Below, piece by piece: positions 1-6,942 of a stretch of DNA of 10,737 bases. The stretch lies in the NCBI GenBank assembly GCA_030706285.1, contig JAUZOU010000064.1, positions 1 through 10,737 on the forward strand, read 5' to 3'. A program made the position numbers and the translations under genes. Each line of letters begins with the position of its first letter. The first letter of the stretch is position 1. Origin of the DNA: Bacteroidota bacterium. GTDB lineage: Bacteria; Bacteroidota; Bacteroidia; Bacteroidales; UBA1402. The notes beneath the pieces are model-generated. The model was not told the DNA's origin. It did no database searches and saw only the letters and a program-made list of their open reading frames with translations.

Positions 1-672
1 ACCTCCAGACTTGATACGGACACGACCAGAGGCAGGCATTCCTTTGAACAGATCCTTCAACAATTCGGAGAAGGGAGGATGGACGTGTTGATCGGTACGC
101 AAATGGTCTCCAAAGGTCTTGATTTCAGTCGGGTCAAGGTGGTCGGTATTTTGAATGCCGATCAGATGATGGGCTTTCCGGTTTTCAGAGCGCAGGTAAG
201 GGCCTTTCAGCTGATGGCCCAAGTCAGCGGGCGAGCGGGGAGATCAGGCCGGAAGGGAGTTGTCGTGATTCAGACGTCTCATCCGGACAATCCTGTCATA
301 AAGCATGTCATCAGTAATGGTTACACCGCCTTTTTCAACGAGGAAATGTCGTTGAGACAACTGTTTGATTATCCGCCATATACAAGGATTATCCAATTAT
401 TATTCAAGCACGTTGATGCGACTGTTGTAAGGCGGGCTGCGCTATTGTTCGCTTCGTTGGGTGAGAAGGTGTTTGCCCACCGGTTGCTGGGACCGGACCA
501 ACCTCCGGTTTCCCGCATCAAAAACATGTATTTGCAGTCTCTCCTGCTCAAACTGGAGATTAGTGCGTCGGCCTCAGAGGCGAAGCAGATTTTGTGCCAT
601 ATTCGCGATCAGGTGAAGGCACAACCTGACTTTAAATCGGTACAGATTGTCTTTGATGTAGATCCGGCTTAA
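1..672 (+). CDS. priA: Primosomal protein N' (PriA replication-restart helicase), C-terminal part
   Basis: The frame is open from base 1, so the gene begins outside the window and only the last 223 residues are present. PriA is a 3'-5' superfamily 2 DNA helicase that recognises stalled or collapsed forks and starts primosome assembly for replication restart in the cytoplasm. The visible part contains motif V (GTQMVSKGLDF, about residues 34-44 of the fragment) and motif VI (QVSGRAGRSGRKG), followed by the PriA C-terminal domain, including the family stretch LRQLFDYPPYTRI and a terminal FDVDPA close to the usual PriA ending. The zinc-binding region, Walker A and DEAH box lie upstream and cannot be checked. 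It appears intact to its TAA stop. The next gene has its own promoter, so priA probably ends its transcription unit, with a likely terminator about 40 nt after the stop. The family assignment is firm. Confidence 0.95.
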   Translation, partial: TSRLDTDTTRGRHSFEQILQQFGEGRMDVLIGTQMVSKGLDFSRVKVVGILNADQMMGFPVFRAQVRAFQLMAQVSGRAGRSGRKGVVVIQTSHPDNPVIKHVISNGYTAFFNEEMSLRQLFDYPPYTRIIQLLFKHVDATVVRRAALLFASLGEKVFAHRLLGPDQPPVSRIKNMYLQSLLLKLEISASASEAKQILCHIRDQVKAQPDFKSVQIVFDVDPA

Positions 673-713
673 CCTCAGAAGATTGGCTGCTCCGTTTCTT
701 GGGGGAGAAATTC

Positions 714-747
714 AAGATTTAGAGCGTTCCTGAGTCTAATCTTTTTT
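714..747 (+). terminator. Probable Rho-independent terminator of priA
   Basis: AAGATT, a bulged T and AGA (714-723) pair with TCTAATCTT (735-743) around an 11-nt loop. The base of the stem runs into six Ts (742-747), and more T-rich sequence follows. The stem is AU-rich and bulged, so it is only moderately convincing, but its place just after priA fits. Confidence 0.5.
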
Positions 748-830
748 AATCTCTTTTTACCTTTCTTTTTTTGTCTTTGGCAGAGACCTTTGAAGACATT
801 TGTTTAAAAATGCTTATTATTGCCGTCGAA

Positions 831-862
831 ATTGCAGAAGCAGGTGGTTTTTCCTACATTTG
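831..862 (+). promoter_or_regulatory. Bacteroidota -33/-7 promoter for the FGE-domain lipoprotein gene
   Basis: ATTG (831-834), a 20-nt spacer and TACATTTG (855-862) match the primary sigma consensus of Bacteroides and relatives (TTTG, 19-21 nt, TAnnTTTG), with one mismatch in the -33 box. Transcription would start near 868, leaving a leader of about 105 nt before the ATG at 976. Confidence 0.6.
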
Positions 863-975
863 CGCATAATTGGGCGGAGGCTATACAGCTTGCGGTACAG
901 CCTGATCTGCCGATAAAGATGTTTCTTTGTGCACCTTTTCGAAAGCCATCTCATTTGTCTCTATCCAAAAAGAAT

Positions 976-2145
976 ATGCATATAACGAATCTTGAACAGA
1001 AATTCATGGCCGCTATGGCTCTGACTATCGGGCTAGCCTTTCAGTCTTGTAAAGACGATGTTTCAGTAACGGCCAAAACGTACCAGGTTGAGAATGTAAC
1101 CGCGACTTCGGCTGATATCCGTTGCACGGTAGCCATTACAGGTGATAATCTGGTGGATGCAGGTGTATGCTTCTCAACGACCCTTACGTATCCTAAAGTG
1201 TATAATAGCCGGCACATTTCTTCTGATGGCTCCCTGACTGATTTTACGGTTAAACTGACAGGTCTGAGCCCAGATTCGACGTATCATTTCAGAGCCTATG
1301 CCAGTCTTGGCGATACAACCTATTATGGAACGACCTATTCATTCATTCCAACCAATCCTGTCATGAATCTGGTCTTTATTGAAGGCGGAACCTTTCAAAT
1401 GGGAGGCACCAGCGAAGGAACAGCCAATGATGACAATACGCCTGTCCATACAGTGACGTTGAAGAGTTTCAACATCGGAGAAAAAGAAGTCACCACGACT
1501 CAGTTTGCACAATTCCTGAATAGTCGGAAAGTGGGCAGCGGCGGCACTTGCATGACACATAACGGGACGAGTTATACCCTGATACATACCAATGCCAAAA
1601 GTTTATACTATAGTACGGACAGTACTCGCTGGTATCCGCAAAAAGGATATGAAAATCGCCCGGTGACCTTTGTGAGCTGGTACGGTGCTGATGAATACTG
1701 CCGTTGGGCTGGAGGCCATTTGCCGACTGAAGCCGAATGGGAATATGCAGCCAGGGGAGGCAAGAACAGTAAAGGTTATGTATACAGCGGAAGCAATGCT
1801 CCAGGAGACGTTGCCTGGTATCATGCCAATACGTATGAGGCGGATCCTGTTGAGTATTCTGCTCAGGTTGGTGGCGGTAAATTGGCCAATGAAGCCGGTG
1901 TTTACGATATGAGTGGGAATGTGTGGGAATGGTGCGAAGATTGGTACTCGACGTATTCTTCGGCTGCTCAGACGAATCCGGCAGGTCTTGATGATGAGGC
2001 CGCTGCCGCTAAAGATATCACACAAAAGGTAAGAAGAGGCGGAGGCTGGGCTGATACGAATGTGGCAACACTTAGTGTCAGTTACAGGGCTGGTAATCTA
2101 CCGTCAGACTTTGCCGGCTCTGCTGGTTTTCGCATAGCTAAATAA
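976..2145 (+). CDS. Lipoprotein with Fn3-like domain and non-catalytic FGE-sulfatase (SUMF1) domain
   Basis: The predicted product has 389 residues. A signal peptide (MAAMALTIGLAFQS) ends at lipobox cysteine C25. The next residues, K-D-D, match the K-(D/E)2 lipoprotein export signal described in Capnocytophaga, so the protein may face outward on the outer membrane (inference). Residues about 32-125 form an Fn3-like domain of the kind common in Bacteroidota surface proteins. Residues about 130-389 are an FGE-sulfatase domain, with VFIEGGTFQMGG, VSWYGADEYCRWAGGHLPTEAEW, GNVWEWCEDW (314-323) and RRGGGW (353-358). In true formylglycine-generating enzymes two cysteines follow the RGGS motif. Here the aligned positions are about D360 and T365, so sulfatase activation is not expected; a binding or scaffolding role is more likely. 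I chose ATG 976 because it lies after the promoter and directly precedes the signal peptide. It is monocistronic and ends before a strong terminator. The ligand is unknown. Confidence 0.85.
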   Translation: MHITNLEQKFMAAMALTIGLAFQSCKDDVSVTAKTYQVENVTATSADIRCTVAITGDNLVDAGVCFSTTLTYPKVYNSRHISSDGSLTDFTVKLTGLSPDSTYHFRAYASLGDTTYYGTTYSFIPTNPVMNLVFIEGGTFQMGGTSEGTANDDNTPVHTVTLKSFNIGEKEVTTTQFAQFLNSRKVGSGGTCMTHNGTSYTLIHTNAKSLYYSTDSTRWYPQKGYENRPVTFVSWYGADEYCRWAGGHLPTEAEWEYAARGGKNSKGYVYSGSNAPGDVAWYHANTYEADPVEYSAQVGGGKLANEAGVYDMSGNVWEWCEDWYSTYSSAAQTNPAGLDDEAAAAKDITQKVRRGGGWADTNVATLSVSYRAGNLPSDFAGSAGFRIAK

Positions 2146-2214
2146 TAGAAACACCACCGGGCATATGATGCGCTATAGCCTCTTGTTTCAAGAGGTGTCT
2201 GTGGATCAGACAAT

Positions 2215-2262
2215 AAAACAAAGGCCGTTCAAACTTCTCTTGTTGAACGGCCTTTGTTTTTT
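2215..2262. terminator. Strong bidirectional Rho-independent terminator
   Basis: An 18-bp perfect stem (2215-2232 with 2243-2260) contains the core AAAGGCCGTTCAA/TTGAACGGCCTTT around a 10-nt loop. It is flanked by T-runs on both strands: TTTTTT at 2257-2262 on + and TTTTATTG at the other end on -. It sits between two convergent genes and should stop transcription of both the FGE-domain lipoprotein gene and the greA-HIT operon. Confidence 0.92.
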
Positions 2263-2275
2263 AGCAGTGAAATGA

Positions 2276-2671
2276 TCAGGCTAGCTGGTTGCGTATGGAG
2301 GCAGCTATCTGCTCCATCTCCTCGTTGGACAGTTTCAGCTTGGGGTTTGAGAAAAACATATCCGATTCTTTTTGGATTGGGACGAGGTGGATGTGCGCAT
2401 GAGGCACTTCCAGTCCAATCACAGCCATGCCGATGCGCTTGCAGGGGATGGCTTTTTCAATGGCCGCAGCTATTTGCTTGGCAAACAGGTGAATGTCTGA
2501 GTAATCTTTATCGGACAAATGAAACAGATAATCGATCTCCTGTTTGGGAATAACCAGGGTATGTCCTTTTGATAACGGATTGATATCAAGGAAAGCAAAG
2601 AAACGATCGTTTTCCGCAATTTTGTAACACGGAATGTCTCCGGCGACAATTTTACTGAATATGGTTGCCAT
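2276..2671 (-). CDS. HIT family protein (histidine triad nucleotide hydrolase, HinT-like)
   Basis: The 131-residue product has the length of a single HIT domain. HIT proteins of the HinT branch hydrolyse nucleoside phosphoramidates or acyl-adenylates in the cytoplasm. The start (TIFSKIVAGDIPCYKIAEND) and FAFLDINPLSKGHTLVIPK are typical, and the histidine triad is H91-A-H93-I-H95 within VPHAHIHLVP. By family analogy the middle histidine, H93, is the nucleophile. The usual GQxVPH approach to the triad reads IGLEVPH here, a modest variation. The ATG is 3 nt after the greA stop, so the two genes are almost certainly co-transcribed from the greA promoter. The natural substrate cannot be read from the sequence. 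There is no distinct Shine-Dalgarno site, which is normal for the phylum. Confidence 0.93.
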   Translation of the reverse strand: MATIFSKIVAGDIPCYKIAENDRFFAFLDINPLSKGHTLVIPKQEIDYLFHLSDKDYSDIHLFAKQIAAAIEKAIPCKRIGMAVIGLEVPHAHIHLVPIQKESDMFFSNPKLKLSNEEMEQIAASIRNQLA

Positions 2672-2674
2672 GAT

Positions 2675-3151
2675 CTATTTAACTAATTCAATGTTTTGGA
2701 CCTTTAATGTGATCACACCGGCAGGAACCGGGATGTCAACGATGTCCCCCTTCCGTTTTCCAAGAAGTCCTTTTGCAATCGGAGTGCTGACGGATATCTT
2801 CTTTTCTTTCAGGTTGGCTTCGGAATCGGACACGATCGTATAGTCAAAAACTTGCTTGGTCTTGGTGTTCAGCAGTGTTACTGTTGTCAGTATCTGTACG
2901 GTATCGGTATTGATACGGCTTTCGTCCAGAATACGGGCGCTCAGGAACAACTCTTTCAGCTGGGATATCTTCATTTCGAGCATGCCTTGAGCTTCTTTTG
3001 CCGCATCATATTCAGCATTTTCGGATAAGTCACCCTTATCGCGGGCATCCGCAATCTGCAGAGAAATTCTTGGGCGTTCCACCAGTTCGAGGTGCTCGAT
3101 TTCTTTTTGTAATTTTTTGTAACCGTCTTCGGTCATGTAGCTAACTGCCAT
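2675..3151 (-). CDS. greA: Transcription elongation factor GreA
   Basis: The 158-residue product has the standard GreA length. GreA enters the RNA polymerase secondary channel and triggers cleavage of the 3' end of backtracked RNA. The N-terminal coiled coil (about 1-75) carries the tip signature DKGDLSENAEYDAAKEAQ. D41 and E44 fall at the same positions as the acidic residues in E. coli GreA that stabilise the catalytic Mg2+. The C-terminal FKBP-like domain (about 80-158) ends ...NIELVK. The frame extends 8 codons further upstream to 3175, but I chose the ATG at 3151: a clear AGGAGGAA Shine-Dalgarno lies 6-13 nt before it and MAVSYMTEDGY is a usual GreA start. It is the first gene of an operon with the HIT gene. 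The leader contains a strong hairpin plus U-tract downstream of the only visible promoter, so expression may be controlled by attenuation. Confidence 0.95.
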   Translation of the reverse strand: MAVSYMTEDGYKKLQKEIEHLELVERPRISLQIADARDKGDLSENAEYDAAKEAQGMLEMKISQLKELFLSARILDESRINTDTVQILTTVTLLNTKTKQVFDYTIVSDSEANLKEKKISVSTPIAKGLLGKRKGDIVDIPVPAGVITLKVQNIELVK

Positions 3152-3157
3152 GTAATG

Positions 3158-3165
3158 TTCCTCCT
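3158..3165 (-). promoter_or_regulatory. Strong Shine-Dalgarno of greA
   Basis: AGGAGGAA on the minus strand lies 6 nt upstream of ATG 3151, with core GGAGG ending 8 nt away. It fixes the greA start and rules out the upstream start at 3175, which it would lie inside. It is notable because no other gene in the window has such a site. Confidence 0.8.
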
Positions 3166-3190
3166 TTTTTTTCAATGATTAGGTTGGACT

Positions 3191-3226
3191 AAAAAACAAA
3201 AAGAATTCCGGCCGGAACCGGAACTC
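3191..3226 (-). terminator. Rho-independent terminator in the greA leader (possible attenuator)
   Basis: Read on the minus strand, GAGTTCCGG (3226-3218) pairs with CCGGAATTC (3211-3203) over 9 bp with one G-U pair and a 6-nt loop. TTTTTGTTTTTT (3202-3191) follows directly. There is no T-run in the opposite direction, so it works only towards greA. It lies 77 nt after the stop of the upstream lipoprotein gene but also downstream of the only promoter seen for greA. It could end the upstream transcript, attenuate greA, or both. Confidence 0.85.
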
Positions 3227-3241
3227 TCATTTATCTTGCTG

Positions 3242-3273
3242 CAAATGTATAAATTAAATGCGACGATGTCAAG
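3242..3273 (-). promoter_or_regulatory. Bacteroidota -33/-7 promoter for greA-HIT
   Basis: On the minus strand CTTG (3273-3270), a 20-nt spacer and TACATTTG (3249-3242) match the Bacteroidota primary promoter, with a perfect -7 box. The predicted start is near 3236, about 10 nt before the terminator hairpin and 85 nt before the greA ATG. Confidence 0.65.
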
Positions 3274-3302
3274 ACCCGGGCTGCTGTTTTATAACATTTT
3301 TT

Positions 3303-4448
3303 TTAAAGCAGCTTCTGAATCTCCTTATAGAGATCGCTTATCTGTGAGTCTCTTGCTACGATTAATCCCTCCTTGTTCAGGACGAAAAATGTCGGAAGTT
3401 GACTGATGTTGTATTTGGTCAGTAACTCGGATCGGGCGCTGCTGGCGTCCCTCACACAAATCCACGGAAGGTTCGAGGCACTGGTTTTCCAAAATTGTTC
3501 GTCCGTATCGAACGATACCTGATAAATGACAAAATCCTGATTGGAAAACTCTTCGTACAATTCCCTGAAATACATATTTCTGGATGAGGAAAAGTCCGTC
3601 TGATAGGCTGTAAAATCCAGCAGTACCACTTTCCCCTTTAGGGAGGAAAGGTTCCTTTTTTTATTGTACAGGTCGGGCAGGCTGATGTCAAAAAAGTCAG
3701 ATGAGGTTGATTCTACAATCTGGATGTCTTTGGCTTTGCGTGTCTGCCTGATTTCCTTCATCCCCTGAAGGGTCAGGGTAACCAGGTTCTTGGTTCGTTG
3801 GGCATCCGGGAAAAACGTATTCCAGGAAGTTGCAACAGCTCCGTAGCATTTGTTGTCACTTACATCGTATGGATCGAACAACAGGTAGTTGTAAAAACGT
3901 TGAAACAAAGCAAAATAAGCGGCCGGAGACATCGGATTTTCAAAAATAATTGCTTTTGCCCGGTTCCGGTGTTCGTTAAAAATCCGGAACAGTGCATTCT
4001 GATAGGTCTCAGATGAGATTCTCTGTTGCTTATACAAGTTTCTCAAGGAATCGGTTTTCAGTAGCGTCATCCCTTGCCAAACGGATAAATCACGGATAAG
4101 TTCGCAAGGTTTGGAACCGGTTACCGTATAATATTTGCCAAAATTGGAGCCATCGGCCTTGATTGTAACGGTGCGGGCCGAATCGACGGCGAGATGAATA
4201 AAACGCTTGTCGATGCGAAGGCGGTAAAATTCAGGTACAGGCAGCACTTCCGTTTTAAACTTGAATGTTCCTTCCTTGTTCAGCTTGACCGAATCAAGGA
4301 GGCTGGTTGAACTAAGGCCGAAACGTTCAAAATATAGAACCTTTCCTTCAGCATGATCGATCTCACCCTTAACGACAAAACTTGACTTTCTGGTACAGCC
4401 AGTCAGAACAAGTATCGTGATGATAGAGAATGAGATGAATTTTCGCAT
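3303..4448 (-). CDS. DUF4369 and thioredoxin-like lipoprotein lacking CXXC
   Basis: The predicted product has 381 residues. It starts with a signal peptide (MRKFISFSIITILVLTG) and lipobox cysteine C18. The following T-R-K-S is not acidic, so retention on the periplasmic side is expected. Residues about 24-115 match the DUF4369 beta-rich domain that often precedes thioredoxin-like domains in Bacteroidota. A helical linker (about 115-240) leads to an AhpC/TSA-TlpA-like domain (about 250-381). This keeps KGKVVLLDF, the cis-proline (P352 in QLPTFFVLNKEG) and the general fold, but WCGPC is replaced by Q283-T-D-F-S287. Both redox cysteines are missing, so disulfide reductase activity is unlikely; a binding or envelope-stress role is possible but unproven. 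I preferred ATG 4448 to the frame's earlier start at 4472 because it gives a clean signal peptide and the earlier one overlaps the promoter. Confidence 0.85.
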   Translation of the reverse strand: MRKFISFSIITILVLTGCTRKSSFVVKGEIDHAEGKVLYFERFGLSSTSLLDSVKLNKEGTFKFKTEVLPVPEFYRLRIDKRFIHLAVDSARTVTIKADGSNFGKYYTVTGSKPCELIRDLSVWQGMTLLKTDSLRNLYKQQRISSETYQNALFRIFNEHRNRAKAIIFENPMSPAAYFALFQRFYNYLLFDPYDVSDNKCYGAVATSWNTFFPDAQRTKNLVTLTLQGMKEIRQTRKAKDIQIVESTSSDFFDISLPDLYNKKRNLSSLKGKVVLLDFTAYQTDFSSSRNMYFRELYEEFSNQDFVIYQVSFDTDEQFWKTSASNLPWICVRDASSARSELLTKYNISQLPTFFVLNKEGLIVARDSQISDLYKEIQKLL

Positions 4449-4469
4449 CGTTTTAACCAATTTGCACAG

Positions 4470-4500
4470 CAAACCTAAGGATTTTTATGATTTCTGCAAA
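4470..4500 (-). promoter_or_regulatory. Bacteroidota -33/-7 promoter for the DUF4369 lipoprotein gene
   Basis: On the minus strand TTTG (4500-4497), a 19-nt spacer and TAGGTTTG (4477-4470) give a full match to the consensus. Transcription would begin near 4465, about 17 nt before ATG 4448. This rules out the upstream start at 4472. Confidence 0.65.
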
Positions 4501-4608
4501 ATGAATGACGGCAAAAAGTCTTTTTTGGTGTCAAATATGATTATACCGGCTATGATAGTGAGGATATTATCGGCAATATAATTAGAAAGGTCTAACAGAG
4601 AGTCGGAA

Positions 4609-4625
4609 TATTTTTGCTAAATTTG
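4609..4625 (+). promoter_or_regulatory. Candidate -7 elements of the pnp promoter
   Basis: Two overlapping matches to TAnnTTTG occur, TATTTTTG (4609-4616) and TAAATTTG (4618-4625). Neither has a good TTTG 19-21 nt upstream, so the -33 box is weak or absent. The second would give a leader of about 42 nt that is very A/T-rich, as is usual before highly expressed Bacteroidota genes. Confidence 0.45.
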
Positions 4626-4673
4626 CCCGATTTTTAAGTGAAAAAAAATAGACAATTTTAAAAGACGCTTTTT

Positions 4674-6923
4674 ATGATCAACCCGATTGTCAAAACAATT
4701 GAAATGAGTGATGGAAGGACCATCACGATTGAAACCGGGAAATTAGCCAAACAAGCAGACGGATCTGTCATGGTGCGCATGGGCGATACCATGTTGCTCG
4801 CTACTGTTTGTGCTGATATCGATGCCACTCCCGGCACAGATTTTATGCCCTTACAGGTAGAGTACAAAGAAAAATTCGCTGCTTTCGGCCGTTTCCCTGG
4901 TGGTTTTACCAAACGCGAAGGTCGTGCAGGAGACTCCGAAATTCTGGTATCCCGTATGGTGGACAGAGTTCTACGTCCACTCTTTCCGGATAATTACCAT
5001 GCCAATGTCATTGTCAATGTCATTCTGTTCTCTGCCGACGGTAAGGATATGCCCGATGCATTAGCCGGACTGGCTGCTTCTGCTGCCATAGCTGTTTCAG
5101 ATATACCTTTCAACGGACCGATTTCTGAAGTCCGTGTCGCCCGTATTGATGGGAAGTATCAGGTCAACCCGACCTTCCAGGATCTGGAACGTGCAGATCT
5201 GGATTTGATGGTTGGTGCCACCATGGAAAATATTATGATGGTGGAAGGTGAAATGAAGGAATTGCAGGAAGCTGATGTGATCGAAGCCTTGAAAGTAGCC
5301 CATGAGGCCATCAAACTTCAGTGCAAAGCTCAGATGGAACTGACCGAGCAGGTTGGCAAAACCGTCAAACGGACCTATTGCCATGAAGTCAATGACGAAG
5401 ACTTGAGAAAAGATGTCTGGGAAAAGACATATGATAAAGCGTATGTCATTGCTTCATCGAGCAACACCGACAAACATGCCCGCATGGAAGGGTTCGATGG
5501 AATTCTCAGTGACTATCTCGATACGATTGATCCGGATGCTCTTCCGGAAAAGAAACCATTGGTAGAACGATACTACCATGATGTTGAAAAGGAAGCCATG
5601 CGCCGTTGCATCCTCGATGAGGGTAGACGCCTCGATGGTCGTAAAACAACGGAGATACGCCCGATCTGGTGCGAGACGGATTATCTGCCTGGCTGCCACG
5701 GATCTGCCATTTTTACTCGCGGCGAAACACAGTCTCTTTCTTCCGTTACATTGGGTACCAAAATGGATGAAAAAATGATCGATGATGTGCTGGATCAAAG
5801 CAAACAGCGCTTCCTCCTCCATTACAACTTTCCGCCTTTCTGTACCGGAGAGGCAAAAGTCAGCCGTGGTGTTGGCCGTCGTGAAGTCGGCCATGGGAAC
5901 CTGGCTCACCGCGCTCTCAAGAACATGCTGCCTGATGATTATCCCTATGTAGTCCGTGTCGTTTCAGATATTCTGGAATCGAACGGCTCTTCTTCCATGG
6001 CGACGGTTTGTGCCGGAACCCTGGCGCTGATGGATGCCGGTGTGCCCATCAAGAAACCGGTTTCAGGTATTGCCATGGGTTTGATTTCTGATGTCAAGTC
6101 AGGTAAATATGCTATTCTTTCAGATATTCTGGGTGATGAAGATCATCTGGGTGACATGGACTTTAAGGTGACAGGAACCAAAGATGGTATCACGGCTACT
6201 CAGATGGATATTAAATGTGACGGTTTGAGCTTTGAAATCATGGAAGAAGCTCTGATGCAGGCTCATGCCGGTCGTATGCACATTCTTGGGAAGATCACCG
6301 ATACGTTGGCTGCTCCACGTCCTGATTTGAAACCGAATGCTCCACGTATTGAAGTGCTCTGGATTCCTAAAGAATTCATCGGTGCTGTCATCGGCCCTGG
6401 CGGAAAGATCATCCAAGGCATACAGGAAGAAACCGGAGCGGTTGTTACCATCGAAGAGCTGGAAGGACAGGGCCGCGTAGAAGTCTCCGCCAACAACAAA
6501 GCCGTCATTGATGCAGCCATGAATAAAATCCGCAGCATTGTAGCTATTCCTGAACCAGGAGAAACCTACCACGGAAAGATTCGTTCCGTCATGCCTTATG
6601 GCGCTTTTGTCGAATTCATGCCTGGCAAAGATGGTCTGCTACATATTTCCGAAATAGACTGGAAACGTCTTGAAACGGTTGAAGAAGCAGGCTTGAAAGA
6701 AGGTGACGAAATTGACGTGAAGTTGCTTGATATTGACCCGAAAACAGGTAAGTATAAACTATCCCGCAAGGCTTTGTTGCCCAAACCGGAAGGCTATGTA
6801 GAACGTCCTGAACGCGAGCACAGAGACCGTCCGAACCGTGATCGTGGAGATCGTCCGAATCGTGACCATGGTGATCGCCCATACCGTGACCGCGGTGACA
6901 ATTCACAGAAAACAGAAGAATAA
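4674..6923 (+). CDS. pnp: Polyribonucleotide nucleotidyltransferase (PNPase)
   Basis: The 749-residue product is full length. PNPase is a trimeric phosphorolytic 3'-5' exoribonuclease that degrades mRNA in the cytoplasm. Domains in order: RNase PH-like 1 (about 10-145, with FGRFPGGFTKREGR), a helical linker (about 150-300), RNase PH-like 2 (about 318-550), KH (about 555-615, GxxG loop G574-P-G-G577) and S1 (about 628-700, GKIRSVMPYGAFVEF). The catalytic aspartates equivalent to E. coli D486 and D492 are D490 and D496 in GDEDHLGDMDFK. The C-terminal tail (708-749) is unusual: an Arg/Asp-rich stretch with three octapeptide repeats, probably disordered and possibly RNA-binding. The start ATG 4674 fits the conserved N-terminus and has no Shine-Dalgarno. 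The gene is divergent from the DUF4369 lipoprotein gene and apparently monocistronic, with a terminator just downstream. Confidence 0.97.
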   Translation: MINPIVKTIEMSDGRTITIETGKLAKQADGSVMVRMGDTMLLATVCADIDATPGTDFMPLQVEYKEKFAAFGRFPGGFTKREGRAGDSEILVSRMVDRVLRPLFPDNYHANVIVNVILFSADGKDMPDALAGLAASAAIAVSDIPFNGPISEVRVARIDGKYQVNPTFQDLERADLDLMVGATMENIMMVEGEMKELQEADVIEALKVAHEAIKLQCKAQMELTEQVGKTVKRTYCHEVNDEDLRKDVWEKTYDKAYVIASSSNTDKHARMEGFDGILSDYLDTIDPDALPEKKPLVERYYHDVEKEAMRRCILDEGRRLDGRKTTEIRPIWCETDYLPGCHGSAIFTRGETQSLSSVTLGTKMDEKMIDDVLDQSKQRFLLHYNFPPFCTGEAKVSRGVGRREVGHGNLAHRALKNMLPDDYPYVVRVVSDILESNGSSSMATVCAGTLALMDAGVPIKKPVSGIAMGLISDVKSGKYAILSDILGDEDHLGDMDFKVTGTKDGITATQMDIKCDGLSFEIMEEALMQAHAGRMHILGKITDTLAAPRPDLKPNAPRIEVLWIPKEFIGAVIGPGGKIIQGIQEETGAVVTIEELEGQGRVEVSANNKAVIDAAMNKIRSIVAIPEPGETYHGKIRSVMPYGAFVEFMPGKDGLLHISEIDWKRLETVEEAGLKEGDEIDVKLLDIDPKTGKYKLSRKALLPKPEGYVERPEREHRDRPNRDRGDRPNRDHGDRPYRDRGDNSQKTEE
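6828..6899 (+). repeat. Three tandem octapeptide repeats in the PNPase tail
   Basis: Residues 719-742 read RPNRDRGD, RPNRDHGD and RPYRDRGD: three 24-nt units in frame that differ at a few codon positions. The run is hydrophilic, close to charge-balanced and follows the S1 domain, like the disordered RG-rich tails of some RNA-binding proteins. Repeat number probably varies between strains by slippage (inference). Confidence 0.85.
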
Positions 6924-6942
6924 GACCCATAAGCAATTTGTA

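Larger units (their letters stand above)
673..975 (+). other. Intergenic region between priA and the FGE-domain lipoprotein gene
   Basis: This 303-nt gap holds a likely priA terminator (714-747), a pyrimidine-rich tract at about 741-780, a Bacteroidota-type promoter (831-862) and a leader of roughly 105 nt before the ATG at 976. The downstream reading frame stays open back to a TTG at 820. Translation from there would start upstream of the promoter and put 52 non-signal-like residues before a good lipoprotein signal, so I treat that part as non-coding. I see no other gene here. Confidence 0.7.

Noticed and set aside
820..975. Extended N-terminus of the FGE-domain lipoprotein from a TTG at 820
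   Set aside because: It would start upstream of the predicted promoter (831-862) and bury the lipoprotein signal peptide 52 residues inside the protein.
1603..2025. Minus-strand reading frame of 140 residues
   Set aside because: It lies entirely antisense to the FGE-sulfatase domain, with no promoter or recognisable domain.
2179..2195. Hairpin CCTCTTG/CAAGAGG after the lipoprotein gene as a terminator
   Set aside because: It is short, has a 3-nt loop and no T-run; the strong terminator 20 nt further on explains termination.
2254..2553. Plus-strand reading frame of 99 residues
   Set aside because: It is antisense to the well-supported HIT gene, starts within the terminator stem and resembles no family.
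3152..3175. Upstream greA start adding MKKKEEHY
   Set aside because: The strong Shine-Dalgarno lies inside this stretch and points to ATG 3151, which also gives the standard length.
4449..4472. Upstream start of the DUF4369 lipoprotein adding MLCKLVKT
   Set aside because: It overlaps the -7 box at 4470-4477 and would lie upstream of the predicted transcription start.
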